Assembly: GCF_001625215.2 (NCBI RefSeq)
Contig: NC_030384.2
Span: forward strand, 36,800,390 to 36,864,389
DNA: 64,000 nt
Source: Daucus carota subsp. sativus
Lineage: Eukaryota; Streptophyta; Magnoliopsida; Apiales; Apiaceae
Direction: 5' to 3'
Each line of letters begins with the position of its first letter. Within the stretch, counting starts at the first letter, position 1. This document shows positions 32,216 to 49,559 of this stretch, one piece after another. The translations under genes were made by a program, and so were the position numbers. Below the pieces are notes generated by a model, which had not been told where the DNA came from, made no database searches, and was given only the letters and a program-made list of their open reading frames with translations.

Positions 32216-33235
32216 AGGCGTGATGATCAATTTTACTGTGGGTCTAAGTTACCTGAATTTTACAAACTGGCGAGGGGGGAAAGTGAAAACAAGAGGATAA
32301 ACATGGACTGTTTGGGCTTGGTTGTGTGACGTGTTAAATTACCAAAAGGGGCTTGTAGTTTGTAGTGTGGATAAGGATTTTACACGTGCTATCCACGTGT
32401 CCACTATGCATAGCTCCCCCACATCCACCGACTGCCTATATGGGGATTATTGATTATGGGCTTCTCAGCTTTCAAATTACTCCACTTGATTCCATCTCAC
32501 TTTAACCAAGTTTTATTGTTTTAAGTGTATAATATCCCTTCATTTCAAATTATATTTACATTTTCGAAAAATCACAAAATTTAAAAAATTAATTTAGAAA
32601 AAATTATATTAAATAATTAATTGAACATATCCTGTGACATATAGATAATATTGAAAATATAAATTAGAAATATGTGAAAGTGAGTTGATTTTGAAAATAT
32701 AAATTTACATTGAAAAGTAAAATGACAAATATTTTGATTTTTTTTTAGAATGTATTTTGAATCGGTGAAAATATTTCTTTTTAATTAGTAGATATAACTT
32801 GGAATATTTCTTTTTAATTAGTTGTATAACTTGTTCCGACAAAAAAGCGAAAAAATAGTTACTTTCATCTCATCGGTCCCAACTATATTTTGACAATTTT
32901 TTTAATGTCTCATCCAAGTTTTTGCATTTCATAATTTATTAAAAATAATAATATTTTTATAATATAAAAATAATTATATCTAATATTGTCCTCCACCATC
33001 TCCACTTTATACATTAAAAATTAATGAGACTTTACTCATTTGTCTTCATATTTTTCATTGTTTTTTATACATTTCTTAACATGTATGCCTAACTCATTTA
33101 TAAAGAAATAGACTGGACGGAAGAAATATTTAGTCATACGTATTGGTGTGGTTGGTGGGAATGCAGGAGGGTCATCATTATTAAAAGAATGTAAGCCAAT
33201 CAAAACATAGAAAAATTATCAAATTTTGTGCTTAT
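32216..33235. other. DeSI promoter side with worn Stowaway-like remnants
   Basis: The first 200 bp are probably the DeSI promoter. At about 32532-32770, CCCTTCATTTCAAATTATAT and a diverged inverse near 32750 resemble the element at 27244-27494 without clear borders. A second possible remnant runs from about 32873 to 33125. No coding region is seen. Confidence 0.4.
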
Positions 33236-33255
33236 TGTGTGCCCATGGGCACACA
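33236..33255. repeat. 20-bp perfect palindrome
   Basis: TGTGTGCCCATGGGCACACA reads the same on both strands and stands out as GC-rich in AT-rich DNA. It may be the end of a transposon; no partner end was found. Confidence 0.9.
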
Positions 33256-34046
33256 TTAGAAAAACCGAAATTAAAATTGTTGTTACATACGAGAACTTTA
33301 AAACAAGGCATCTTTTTTTTATCATAAGACTTTCACGTATCGAAATACAATACCGAAGAAATCGGAAAGCTTTTTCATACATGAAAAACTTTCATCTAAC
33401 CAGAAGACATGTCGAAAAACCCCACAAAATCAGATAAAAATTTTGATGTCTGAAAAAAACACTCGAAAGAAAAGCAAAATCCGCGCAACTAAGAGAAAAG
33501 GAAAACTTTCATTCAAAAAAATCTACCAGAGATGGCCCCGGAAATTTAGCCAATAAAACATTAATGATTAAAAAGAAACCCGGATAAAAGACAAAAGTCC
33601 GCGGAAAAGAAGAAACTAATGAGGGAGAGAAAAAAATGAGGAAAGGAAGAAAGAATCAAGCACTAAAAATTATGCCAGGCACCGAAATAAAGTCATCAAA
33701 AATGACACAATCGTTAAAAAAAACAAATAAAATCGCAATGCACGATCAAAAAGTCATCAATTATGGCACTCCCTCAAAAGGGGCACAAAGATAGAAAACA
33801 AGGAAACAACAAGTCTTATAAATCTAGTTATAAAAAGAATCACAAAAATCAAAAACTAAATATATAACCAATTACAGAGGACATATGAGACAAAAATATA
33901 TATATTTTTTTTTGCCAGAAGATAAATATATTTAAAACCACTGAAACAAAAAATTTCGAACTCATACCATTGTCGTGAGGTCAATTCACACGATCCTTAC
34001 CTTATCGAATATAAATATATGTAATCACTGCTATGGTGAGATTCAC
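33256..34046. other. Purine-rich stretch, unexplained
   Basis: The plus strand from about 33430 to 33860 is unusually rich in A and G, with few T, and includes words such as GAAAAGAAGAAAC and GAGGGAGAGAAAA. No long open frame is present. It may be a worn repeat; I recognise no family. Confidence 0.4.
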
Positions 34047-34508
34047 GGGGGTGTATTCGATTGGGATTTTAATGGATTGTTTTTAGTTTATGGATTTTAA
34101 TGGATTGTGTGTGATTTTAAATTTGTGCGGATTCTTGATAAAATGTCGCAGAGTTTATGGGATTTAAACACAATGCTTCAAAATCCCATTGATTTTGGTG
34201 GGATTTCAAAAAACTTAAAATACACTGAAGAATGCCACAAAATCCATCATTTTATGAAATGCAAAAAAATCCATCAGCATTTGAATACCATCAGATTTTA
34301 ATGGATTTTAAAGAATCCCAATTGAATACCATCGGATTTTAAAGCATAATTTAAAATCCCAATTGAATACCACCGGATTTTGTAGCATAATTTAAAATCC
34401 CAATTGAATACCTCAAGATTTTAATGGATTATAAACAATCCCAATCGAATACCCTCGGATTTCATGAATGCAAAAAAATGCTTTAAAATCCCAATCCAAT
34501 ACACCCCT
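34047..34508. mobile_element. MITE with GGGGTGTATTC ends and internal tandem repeats
   Basis: GGGGTGTATTCGATTGGGAT at the left is mirrored by CCCAATCCAATACACCCC at the right. Inside, a unit of about 50 bp containing AATCCCAATTGAATACC is repeated three or four times (about 34310-34420). The ends recall hAT-type MITEs, but no clear target duplication was seen. Confidence 0.75.
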
Positions 34509-36377
34509 CTGAATCGTAATCGCTTGACCCGTCATTTACTTATCTCAATTGATTTTTCATCAAATCAAAATTTTGAAAATCGAGTAGATCCAAAATATTG
34601 AAACGGATCCAATAGAGAGTATTATTGAGAAAACGAGAACAAATCAAGAGAAATAAACTAATTCAGAACTTTTCATCGGTGAAAATCGATGAAATCTTCG
34701 ACGATGACCGAAAAAAATAGGAAGAGAGGAGGCTTAACAAAATTAACAAGGCATCTTTGATTTCACAAAATTAGAAGTGTTACTTACAAAATTTTAAAGA
34801 ATAGCATCTTATTTGTCCGGTTTTAAGAAAAGCAATTGTTTTCATTATTTGTCCGATTATCAACATTTTAAGAACGTATGATCTCGTTCATCTATATTAT
34901 TATATTATAACAAGTCAATATGAATAAAATTTATAGTATAAAAATTTAGTTTGGTTTGGTCATATATTGTTGATCATTTCCAAATTATCATTTTCTCTAT
35001 TTTTTTTGAAAATAAAGATAAACAATTATATAAATAACACTTTTTAAAATTTTCTCTTTATTTATATTCTGTTGTTATGTACATTTTAAAACTCTGGTTG
35101 TTATATTAATTTTATTTCAACAACAAAAAAGTTTTATCAAAATTTAGATTTTTTTATAATTAATTTATTATATTTTTCTTTGACTTTACAAATTATATAT
35201 CTATATATTTTATGCATCGGTAATATGTGTGGATGTGTTAAAAATGTGTTAAAAGTGATATTTATATTTGGTAAAAGTTTTTAATATTTATTTACCCGAT
35301 CTTTACAAACTCAACAAAACTAACTAACCTAACTATTGCGCTTAACAATATCGAATCGAGAGTTTCAGGACATTCCGGCGATACGACTCTTTAAAAACTA
35401 TAGCCCCTAACAACCTCCGTCGGAACACGAACGGCGGGAAGACTAGAATTAAAAATCGGAACACGAGCGACGGGAAGACTAGGATTAAAAACAATGACTT
35501 GAGTCTCTTTTTTTTATTAAAAGCGATGAGACTCCGAACGAAAGAGTAAACTAGAGCTCCGGATACGATGCTAACCACCAATATTACATCGATGCTAAAC
35601 TTTAGGTTAAAATCTATCTTAGCCCCAAACTCCCAACCCAATCTTGCCCCAAACTCCCAACCCAATCTTGTGCCCACTGGTATAATACATCTCGACCATC
35701 TCATCGAGAAATAGAAAACAATAAGCTTTTTGTGCATATACACACAATACCCAAGTGATCAAATAGATAAATAATCTTTATTTTAAGTGAACCCAAGTTC
35801 CGTCAAATAAATGTTGAGCTACATAATAGAAGAAATGTGCACTTTATTTCAAATGACATGATTTGAATCGTCGTTTCAAATTCCTCATCTTATACTAATA
35901 TTTAGATGTCACATATTTCTCTTGAAACCTAAATCCATAATTTCAAACAAGTTATTTGTTCAAATTTAGAATTTTCAAATTAATCCCGACTCAAAAAAGG
36001 ACCATTAATTTACAAAATTATCCTAACAAAGAAAATATAGTAAATATTTCAGTAGTAACAGCTTAACTAAAGATTTACAATTGGAATTTAAAGCAATATT
36101 TTAAAAAAAAAATGATATTTGTATTATATGACATATAAACTACAATCAATCAGGCCATCTGATTTTTGCAAGCAGCATCATTAACTACGCCAAGCATAAT
36201 CTCTCTTACGCATGAGAAAATCCTGAATTCTCTATAAAAAAACAAAATCAATGGCTGGCTACGAAGATAGCCATTTGCAATATCTTCCAAAGTAAAAGTC
36301 ACAAGAGATGGAGCACCGGAAGCCAATTTGACCATAAAATACATGATAACAATTACCGAAAATTGAACGTGTCCCTG
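34509..36377. other. Intergenic, no gene recognised
   Basis: AT-rich. It includes two small tandem duplications: 36-bp units at 35421-35492 and 24-bp units at 35622-35670. The 133-residue minus-strand frame over them has no recognised features. The OVA6 3' untranslated region is expected at the right end. Confidence 0.45.
35421..35492. repeat. Two tandem 36-bp units
   Basis: CGGAACACGAACGGCGGGAA at 35421 recurs with few changes at 35457. A second local duplication of 24 bp (GCCCCAAACTCCCAACCC) lies at 35622-35670. Confidence 0.85.
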
Positions 36378-42227
<5,850 letters not shown>

Positions 42228-42400
42228 TTAGTTGCTGAGTTTTTTCAATTTTGACTTGGAAGGACTGGTTTTGTAGAAGGGGATCAGAGAAAACTTCTGA
42301 CTCTTCGAGTGAGCCCGTTAATTTATTTATAAAGTAAATTGAAATTAGTTTATTTTATTTTTATAATTTTATAAAAAATTATTAATTCTCATAATTTTTT

Positions 42401-42680
42401 GGACTTTTTTTATTCATAACCAAGTTTTCAATCTTATTTTCAAAAATATTACCTTCTCCAATCTTATTTTCAAAAATACTACCTTCTCTAGAATATTTTC
42501 AAAAATACTACATGAGCCTATATATATATAATATGCAATCACCGTATTTTTGGAAAATATTTTCAAAAAGATAGTATTTTTGAAAATATTTTAGAAAAGG
42601 TAGTACTTTTGAAAATAAGATTGGAGAAGGTAATATTTTTGAAAATAAGATTGAAAAAACAGTATACAAGATAATTCTCC
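42401..42680. mobile_element. Short MULE-like element, 280 bp, relative of 7879-8922
   Basis: Ends GGACTTTTTTTATTC and AGATAATTCTCC with the same CAATCTTATTTTCAAAAA inverted arms as the 1.04-kb element. The flanking 9-mers TAATTTTTT (42392-42400) and TAACTTTTT (42681-42689) agree at 8 of 9 positions. It lies 174 bp upstream of the OVA6 start codon, so it sits in or near the promoter. Confidence 0.82.
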
Positions 42681-42951
42681 TAACTTTTTTGTGATCCATA
42701 ATATATATTTTAAAATTGTTTTCAAATTAACTGTCAAAATTGATTTATTTAAAAAAAATTGTTTTAAATTTTATTCTCAAACATATAATTTGCAATCTAA
42801 TACTATGTAACTTCACTTCAAATTTTAAAAAGTTATTTTCCAACTTAATTTACATCAAATTTTGTTCTCAGCTAAACCACAAATCAATCTTAAAATAAAC
42901 TCTAAAAAAAATTTAAAAAAATTGTATATTGATTTGTACAAATTATAGTTG

Positions 42952-43543
42952 GGGTTAAATATCAATCAGGTGACTCGTTACAGCCCGATCACTCAAGTTG
43001 GTCACTGATTAAAAAAGTGACTCAGATGAATTACTCAATTAAAAAAATTTATCAAAAATATCACTTTGTCGTTAGTCGAAATTCTGAAAGTATTATATAT
43101 TGAGTTTCACAAAATTTTTATGAATGGTATTACATCCAAATGAAAGGTTCCGAGTTCTACTATTTTAACTAATTTTGTTGGATTTTTAAAAATTTATCAA
43201 GTGTTCATTTTTATTTAAATCAAATAAAACAATCAAAAAATTAAAAATAAATAGTTGATAAAATTTTAAGAATCTCAAATAAAACAATCAAAAAATTAAA
43301 AATAAATAGTTGATGAAATTTTAAAAATCCAACAAAATTTGCTAAAATATTAGAACTCGGAACCTTTCATTTGGATGCAATACCATTCATGTGTGAAATT
43401 CAATATATAATACTTTCAGAATTTCGACTAACGACATAGTGATATTTCTGATAAAAAAAATTTAATGAGTAACTCATCTGAGTCACTTTTTACCAACTTG
43501 AGTCATGGAGCTGTAATGACTCACCTGATTGATATTTAATCCG
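42952..43543. mobile_element. Foldback MULE-like element, 592 bp
   Basis: Starts GGGTTAAATATCAATCAGG and ends with the near-inverse CCTGATTGATATTTAATCCG. The arms run inward for well over 200 bp, so nearly the whole element is one imperfect palindrome. The flanking 9-mers TTATAGTTG (42943-42951) and TTATAATTG (43544-43552) agree at 8 of 9 positions. No coding region. Confidence 0.82.
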
Positions 43544-43552
43544 TTATAATTG

Positions 43553-46202
43553 TATATTTGAAAATAAATCTTAAAATTTTGGAGCATAATTCTGCGTAAA
43601 AATCGACACAACTCGCGATTCGAGACCATGTGACCAGCACTCACTACGAGCATATTTGTCTGGGATTAAAATTTCGAAATTTAAATCGTTATCAATTTTA
43701 AACCGAAAATTATTTGTTTATGTGATAACTAATAAGACATAAGTTGGCTTCAAGTTGAAAATAAGTAAAAAATTGATTTAAAATCACAAATTACCAATTT
43801 CCCACATTAAGTTATGTTAATAATTTTAAACCAGGTAAACAAGCCTTGCATGGTTGTGTTATACTTTAACTTGAGTAACTAGGAAAGAGAAGTCATGATC
43901 TCACAAGTCACAAATGACTTCTCGTGTGCCTTACGCTCCGGCAGAAAACATGAAATAAGAATATAGAAAGATAATATCAACATTAAGTATTATTAAATTA
44001 TTAAATTTGAAATAATATATATTTTGTTTGATTGTTATTTTAATTTTTTTAATTTATAACATGTATTTTTTGTGGATTTTTGAATATAACAAAAAACTTT
44101 TAAATATTTTTATTAAAATATATTTCTCAGATCTATGTATTTATAATTCTTTAAAAAACTAAATTGTTGAAAATTCATTCAACGTATTTGTTAAAAATAT
44201 TTATCAAACAAACGATTAATATAACAATAAGTTTTTGTTGTCGCAAAAAATAACAATAAGTTTTTGCTTAAAAATAAGTGTAAACTATTTGTAAAATTTA
44301 AAAATAGTTTTTTCAATCGTAGATTTTAACTCAAAAATTATTTTAGAAAAAGTAAGCCTCTCTACTTTGAATAGAGCTGTTTTTTAGTTTTGCGGGAAAT
44401 TAACACATAAACCACTCTCAAACCTCATCAAAACATAATTTTTTTTTAGGTTTTTTTCATATATACCTATGTTTAAAAGAATTTTTGCAAAAATACTGTC
44501 ATTTTTTAAACAAATTTCAAAAATTCTATCTTTCAAAAAAATGCAAAAATACGTTGGTTTGCATCTACAACCATATTTGCAACTATTAGTGATCTTATAT
44601 GCAATCATTGCAACTTTGAGAAAATCTGTTAAAAATTACGTTTATTTGCATAATGAGTTGCAAGTGGTTGCAAATGGCGATAATTAATGCTACTGCAGGC
44701 CAATAATAAAACCATAAAAGCAACCACGAAATCAACCAGAAACAATCATAAAATCAACTGATAAAGGCTTTCATAAAATCAACTGATAAAGACTTTCATA
44801 AAGAGTCAATTTCAATTCAAAAATCAATCGATCAATTTTATTCAAAACCAAATAAAGCATAAACTTTTAAATCCAAGCTTGAAGTAAGACAACATAGCCT
44901 GGATATGAACACTTTTGACGGCATCAGTTAAAACCAAAACACCATCACTCAAAGGAGTAGATGCAATCAGAAAGAAATGAGATCGGGTTTTGAAGACGAA
45001 GGATGACCAGAAGAACGTGACGGTGGAAAACGCAAGAGGGATAAATAAGCATGATAAATACCCTTTTTTTATCTTATAACTCAAAATATATAAAAATTAA
45101 AAAATACTAAATAATTATCTGTTTTTTACAATATTATATTTTTATCAGCATCTTTTCTACGAGCACAATATTTTTCAAAACCCCGAAGAAAGTTTTTCTT
45201 AGTTCAAACTTCCTTTTATTATCTGGTATCAAAGAATTTGTAGTTGTATCCAAAATAGGAATGGCTATGAATTATAATTTACAACTTCATGATTGAGTTG
45301 ATTTCATGATGAAAAGTTTATTCCGGACTGGACTCTTACATTTTCATTATGAGGAGAGGGGCGGATCTAGCACACAAATGTTACGGGGCACCAAGCAAAT
45401 TTTCGCAAAACACTTATATATTTTTAAATTTTGTGGAGGCATATTTATAATATTATAAAATTTAGAATGGTGAAAAGATATAAAAATAAAATTTAGGGGA
45501 CACGTGTTCCCCGTGTCTCTTCCTAAATCCGCCCCTGATGAAAAAAAATCATTAGATCGTATATAAGTAGATATAATTTTTATATTAGATACTCTACTTA
45601 TATGTGGATCCGTATATCTTTGCATTATGTTTAGAATTAAGAATAGACCCGGTAATCTGGACAAGTGTTTTTACATATCTCTCTTTATTTAGATAGTCAG
45701 GCGAGTAATTTTAATAATCCCTCCCACCCCCTCAATTCTTAACAATGGGGGACAGAGGCTTGTCACGCATTGTAAGGCTCATACACATCTTTGATAAAAT
45801 TATTTTTAAAATTTTTTCCTCTGAATAAAAGTTTAATGTTCAAATTTTTATACAGAACAAGACAAATTTTAAAAAAATTTATAAACTTATACTTTATATA
45901 CAAAATAAAATACGTGTCAAAGTAGTTAAAAAAAAACATTAAAAGATAAGTTTTGGACAGGCTCAATTTATCATCTGGGATAAAAGAATCACATGTGCCG
46001 ATTTGTTTTTTTTGGACAAATAATATTTCTTTTTTATCTTCACCCTTTGGTTTGCATTGAGAGAATAGATTCTGCAAAAAATATATGATTCAGCCCAGAC
46101 ACGCAGGATAATCCACTTGTTTATATTACAATATTATAAAATTTCAAAAATAAGTCGAGGAAGCCAAATTTGTTTTGAAGAAAAGCCAAATTTTCTTGTT
46201 TG
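43553..46202. other. Repeat-rich intergenic region, no gene recognised
   Basis: AT-rich with only short open frames. Near 44380-44600 a piece with TTTGCAAAAATACT recalls the ends of the 7879 and 42401 elements. A short tandem duplication (AAAATCAACTGATAAAG) is at about 44749-44800. A partial Stowaway-like end starts near 45721 and resembles 11639-11877. Confidence 0.4.
45356..45539. mobile_element. MITE with AGGGGCGGAT ends
   Basis: AGGGGCGGATCTAG at the left is mirrored by CTAAATCCGCCCCT at the right, with a further inner inverse pair (ACGGGGCACC and near-inverse). About 184 bp. The ends resemble hAT-type MITEs; flanking duplications are not convincing. Confidence 0.72.
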
Positions 46203-46212
46203 ACACGCGTGT
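46203..46212. promoter_or_regulatory. ACACGCGTGT palindrome upstream of the UGT gene
   Basis: A 10-bp palindrome with a CACGCGTG core, about 157 bp before the UGT start codon. Cores of this kind are bound by bHLH/BZR or CAMTA-type factors in plants. This is a sequence match only. Confidence 0.35.
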
Positions 46213-46368
46213 TGCCGTCGTTGGATGCAAAATATTCAAAGGCTAAAACGCAAAAGTCACAGACTCACTGCCACAGGACTCTATACTCTATTTACCCCCA
46301 AAAAGTTTCATTCGACAACCCACACACAGATAAACACAGAGAGAAAGAAAAGAAAGACAAGAACCAAA

Positions 46369-47763
46369 ATGAATGGTAAGCATTTCTTGATTCTTTCTCT
46401 AGCGGTTCAGAGCCACATCAACCCTACTCTACAACTCGCCAAGATCCTCACTCACCATGGCGCTCAAGTCACTTTCGCCACCACCACCTCCGGCCTAGCC
46501 CGTCTCAAGAACCTCCCCACCATCCCCGGCTTATCCTACGCCACTTTCTCCGACGGCACCGAGCAACACAGTAATCAATCACAAGACCCCAGCAAAAAGG
46601 ACCCTCCCGATGCTTACTTGGCTACCTTAAGACGCGAGGGACCTCAGAACCTCAAAAAGCTTCTCCAGAAGCTCTCCGACGAGGGTTCTCCGGTGACTTT
46701 TATAGTGTACACTGTGGTGTTACCATGGGCGGCAGAGGCGGCGCGTGACATGCGCATCCCGTCCGCTTTTCTCTTCATTCAGTGTGCTATTGCGTTCACG
46801 ATCTTCCATCGCTTCTTTAACAGCCATGATGGTCTTCATTCAGAGGATAATAATTTTCGAGACGATGCTTCGATAAAAATACCGAAATTGTCCTTGTTCA
46901 CCAGCCAGGACATTCCTTCTTTTCTTTTACCGAGTAATGAATATCATTCCTCTATGATCCCTGTTTTCAGAGAGCACATCCAGACCCTCGAAAAAGATCC
47001 GAATCCGTGTGTTCTCGTGAACACTTTCGAGGCGCTGGAAGAGGATTTTATACACTCCTTTCCTAGTATAAAATTTCTTCCCATAGGACCTTTACTTCCG
47101 TTTGCAATTCAAGATGGACATGAGTTGCATGACAAGTCATCTGGGGGCCACTTGTTCCAGTCCCCCACGGAAAATTATTTATCATGGCTTGACTCGAAAC
47201 CCGACACGTCGGTTATTTACGTATCATTCGGGAGCCTATTGGTGCTCAAGGACACCCAAAAAGAAGAAATTCTGCAATGCTTGAGGGAAAGCGGGAGGCC
47301 TTTTCTGTGGGTCATTCGTGAGATCAAAGATGAAGAAGTGAGCTCTATGAGGGAGAGTCATTGTATTAGTGAAGAAATGGGGATGATAGTGCCGTGGTGT
47401 TCGCAAGTGGAGGTGCTGAGCCACCGCGCCACGGGGTGTTTCGTGACGCACTGCGGGTGGAACTCGACGTTGGAGAGCATGGCGAGTGGCGTGCCTTTGG
47501 TGGGGTGTCCGAGCTTCTCGGAGCAGAAGACGAATATGAAGATCATAGAGGAGTTATGGGGGAATGGAATAGGGGCGAAAGGGAATGAAGAAGGGGTGTT
47601 TGTGAGAGAAGAGATCAGGAGGTGTGTGGATATTGTGATGGGAGGAGACGAGAAAGGGAATGAAATAAAAGAGAATGCTGCGAAATGGAAGAGGCTGGCG
47701 GTTGAAGCAGTCAAGAAGGGTGGCTCGTCATATAACAATCTTCTAAATTTTCTGGAAATGTAA
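46369..47763 (+). CDS. UDP-glycosyltransferase, UGT75-type, 464 aa, single exon
   Basis: A family 1 glycosyltransferase that moves sugar from UDP-sugar to a small acceptor in the cytosol. The N-terminus has HFLILSLAVQSHINPTLQLA with the catalytic-type His16. The PSPG box starts at Trp343 (WCSQVEVLSH), continues THCGWNSTLESMASGVP and ends SEQKTN; the final Gln favours UDP-glucose. VYTVVLPWAAEAARD, PSFLLPS, VLVNTFEALE, LPIGPLLPF and VSFGSLLVL resemble UGT75 enzymes such as crocetin and anthocyanin 5-O-type glucosyltransferases. The usual Asp after the first half-domain is absent in VYT, as I recall for other UGT75 proteins. The acceptor cannot be told from sequence. The frame is open back to an ATG at 46225, but the 48 extra codons look like a leader, so the ATG giving MNGKHF is preferred. 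GC content is above its surroundings, as is usual for UGT coding DNA. Confidence 0.93.
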   Translation: MNGKHFLILSLAVQSHINPTLQLAKILTHHGAQVTFATTTSGLARLKNLPTIPGLSYATFSDGTEQHSNQSQDPSKKDPPDAYLATLRREGPQNLKKLLQKLSDEGSPVTFIVYTVVLPWAAEAARDMRIPSAFLFIQCAIAFTIFHRFFNSHDGLHSEDNNFRDDASIKIPKLSLFTSQDIPSFLLPSNEYHSSMIPVFREHIQTLEKDPNPCVLVNTFEALEEDFIHSFPSIKFLPIGPLLPFAIQDGHELHDKSSGGHLFQSPTENYLSWLDSKPDTSVIYVSFGSLLVLKDTQKEEILQCLRESGRPFLWVIREIKDEEVSSMRESHCISEEMGMIVPWCSQVEVLSHRATGCFVTHCGWNSTLESMASGVPLVGCPSFSEQKTNMKIIEELWGNGIGAKGNEEGVFVREEIRRCVDIVMGGDEKGNEIKENAAKWKRLAVEAVKKGGSSYNNLLNFLEM

Positions 47764-48011
47764 GCACGGATCCATGATGCATGATTACTCTCTTAGCAAA
47801 TGATATGACTAGTATGGGACCTGTATAAAAGCAATAATGTTGAATATTTGCGCACCAACGAGCATGAAGAGATGGGCCGATGCCGTATCAGTTAGATCTC
47901 CGGTGGTTGAAAATCCTGGAATGTGTGCGAGCACTGTAGTAGTACTGTAAACTGCTAGCAAGACTAGTGTGTTTGTTCTTGTTTAATCTGAAAAAGCAGA
48001 AATAAAATATT

Positions 48012-49550
48012 GAGTAAATTACAGATTGTGTACCTGAAGTTTGTCATATATTCAATGTGTGTACCTGCAGTTTTGTATATAGCAAAGTGTGTATACGAAG
48101 TTTGAGATAGCGTACGATACGTGTACTACCGTCACAAAAGTGACAGTGCCGTCTGTAATTAACGGAGGCGAAGGGTGGGCTGTGAATTGCTTTCATGGTT
48201 GTATAGTATTTCAAATATTGAAAACAATCTTATAATTTAATATAATTAAATTTTAAAATTAAAATCTTTATTTACATAATTTAATAAGACTATTTTGTTA
48301 AATGTATATTCATAGACTTATAATAGAATAAATTTAGAAGTATTAGAAATTTTCAATAATTATGAATAATAATAATGTGGTTCTTAATATTCTAACATAA
48401 ATTTATTTGGATATATAATGCGAGATTTACTAATATCTTTGTTTATATTATCAATTTATATTATACTAGATTTTAAAAAAAATAAATTTTAAGACTAGAT
48501 GTTAAATCTTTTCTCTTTTTTTCTGTGAAATGTCATAAATACTATATGTTAAATTGTTTAGTAAAATCAAAATAAAAATATTGAATTCAAAACGTGAAAT
48601 ATCCGCGTCCCATTTTGTATTATTGAATCTGATTATTCATGATATAATTAGTCAATGGGAATAATACTCACATTTAAACTATAATTTTAGAGTATTATTC
48701 TTGATATTTTAATTTAATCATAAATAATATCATTGATTACCAAAATTTATATATAATTTATCGTTTATAAGTAATTTTGAACATGATTATTAATTAATTA
48801 TTAATATTCTTCAATTTTACTAATTATTAATTAACATCATTGTTATAATTACTAGTTATACTATAAAATATGATATCGTATAATTTACAAAAATAATTAT
48901 TTACACGATTTTCAGGTTGTCGGATATTTAAAGATATTTATGTAATTTTAAATAATTCGACTTTAAAACTTCGTCTTACTCCGTCCAATTTTTACAAGGG
49001 CTATTTAGTTAACAATTTATCGCTCTTTTATACAAAGTGTTATGATATTTGTTATAGAAGTTTTGTCTTTTTTCCTATTATTTTACTGAATTAAGTCTTA
49101 CTGTTTTTAGTTTAATATTGAACATTTAATAACGTGACTTATTTGGGAGTTTAAAATATTTGTTTCAGTAATTTTAATTTATTAAGAATTTATAGATTAT
49201 TAAAAGTATAATAATAAAAATAAAAATAATTTATGAATAATTTATAACTTAAAATTAATTATTTTGAAAAAAAATACAATTTACTCATGGGTTTTTCAAT
49301 TTGAGGAAGAAATGGCCGGGCTTGATCATGGTTTGTGTTATATCGTTGCTTGTAGTCAGTTAGGTGGTAAAACTACACTTTACTCACCAGCCTTTTGAAA
49401 AACAAACTAACGGTGTTAATCAGCAATTAACATTTGTACACACTATGCAAAGTTTGTCAAAGTTGGTGTACACACTTTGCTATAATCGAAAATGCAGATA
49501 CACACATCGGATATATCGGAAACTCCATGTACACAATCTGTAGTTTACTC
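48012..49550. mobile_element. Non-autonomous MULE-like element, 1.54 kb, downstream of the UGT
   Basis: Ends GAGTAAATTACAGATTGTGT and the inverse ACACAATCTGTAGTTTACTC, differing at one base over about 22. A perfect 9-bp duplication TAAAATATT lies at 48003-48011 and 49551-49559. The interior is very AT-rich with no transposase frame. It begins 248 bp after the UGT stop codon. The ends are related to those of 4469-5476. Confidence 0.9.
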
Positions 49551-49559
49551 TAAAATATT

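Noticed and set aside
35342-35743. 133-residue minus-strand frame
   Set aside because: Its repeats come from small tandem duplications in the DNA, and no family features are visible.
45763-46077. 104-residue minus-strand frame
   Set aside because: Low-complexity Phe/Lys/Asn-rich sequence over AT-rich transposon-derived DNA.
45718-46080. Stowaway-like left end
   Set aside because: As a full element: no matching right end was found, so it is only mentioned as a partial relative of 11639-11877.
47236-47738. Antisense frames over the UGT gene
   Set aside because: Shadows of the higher-GC UGT coding strand.
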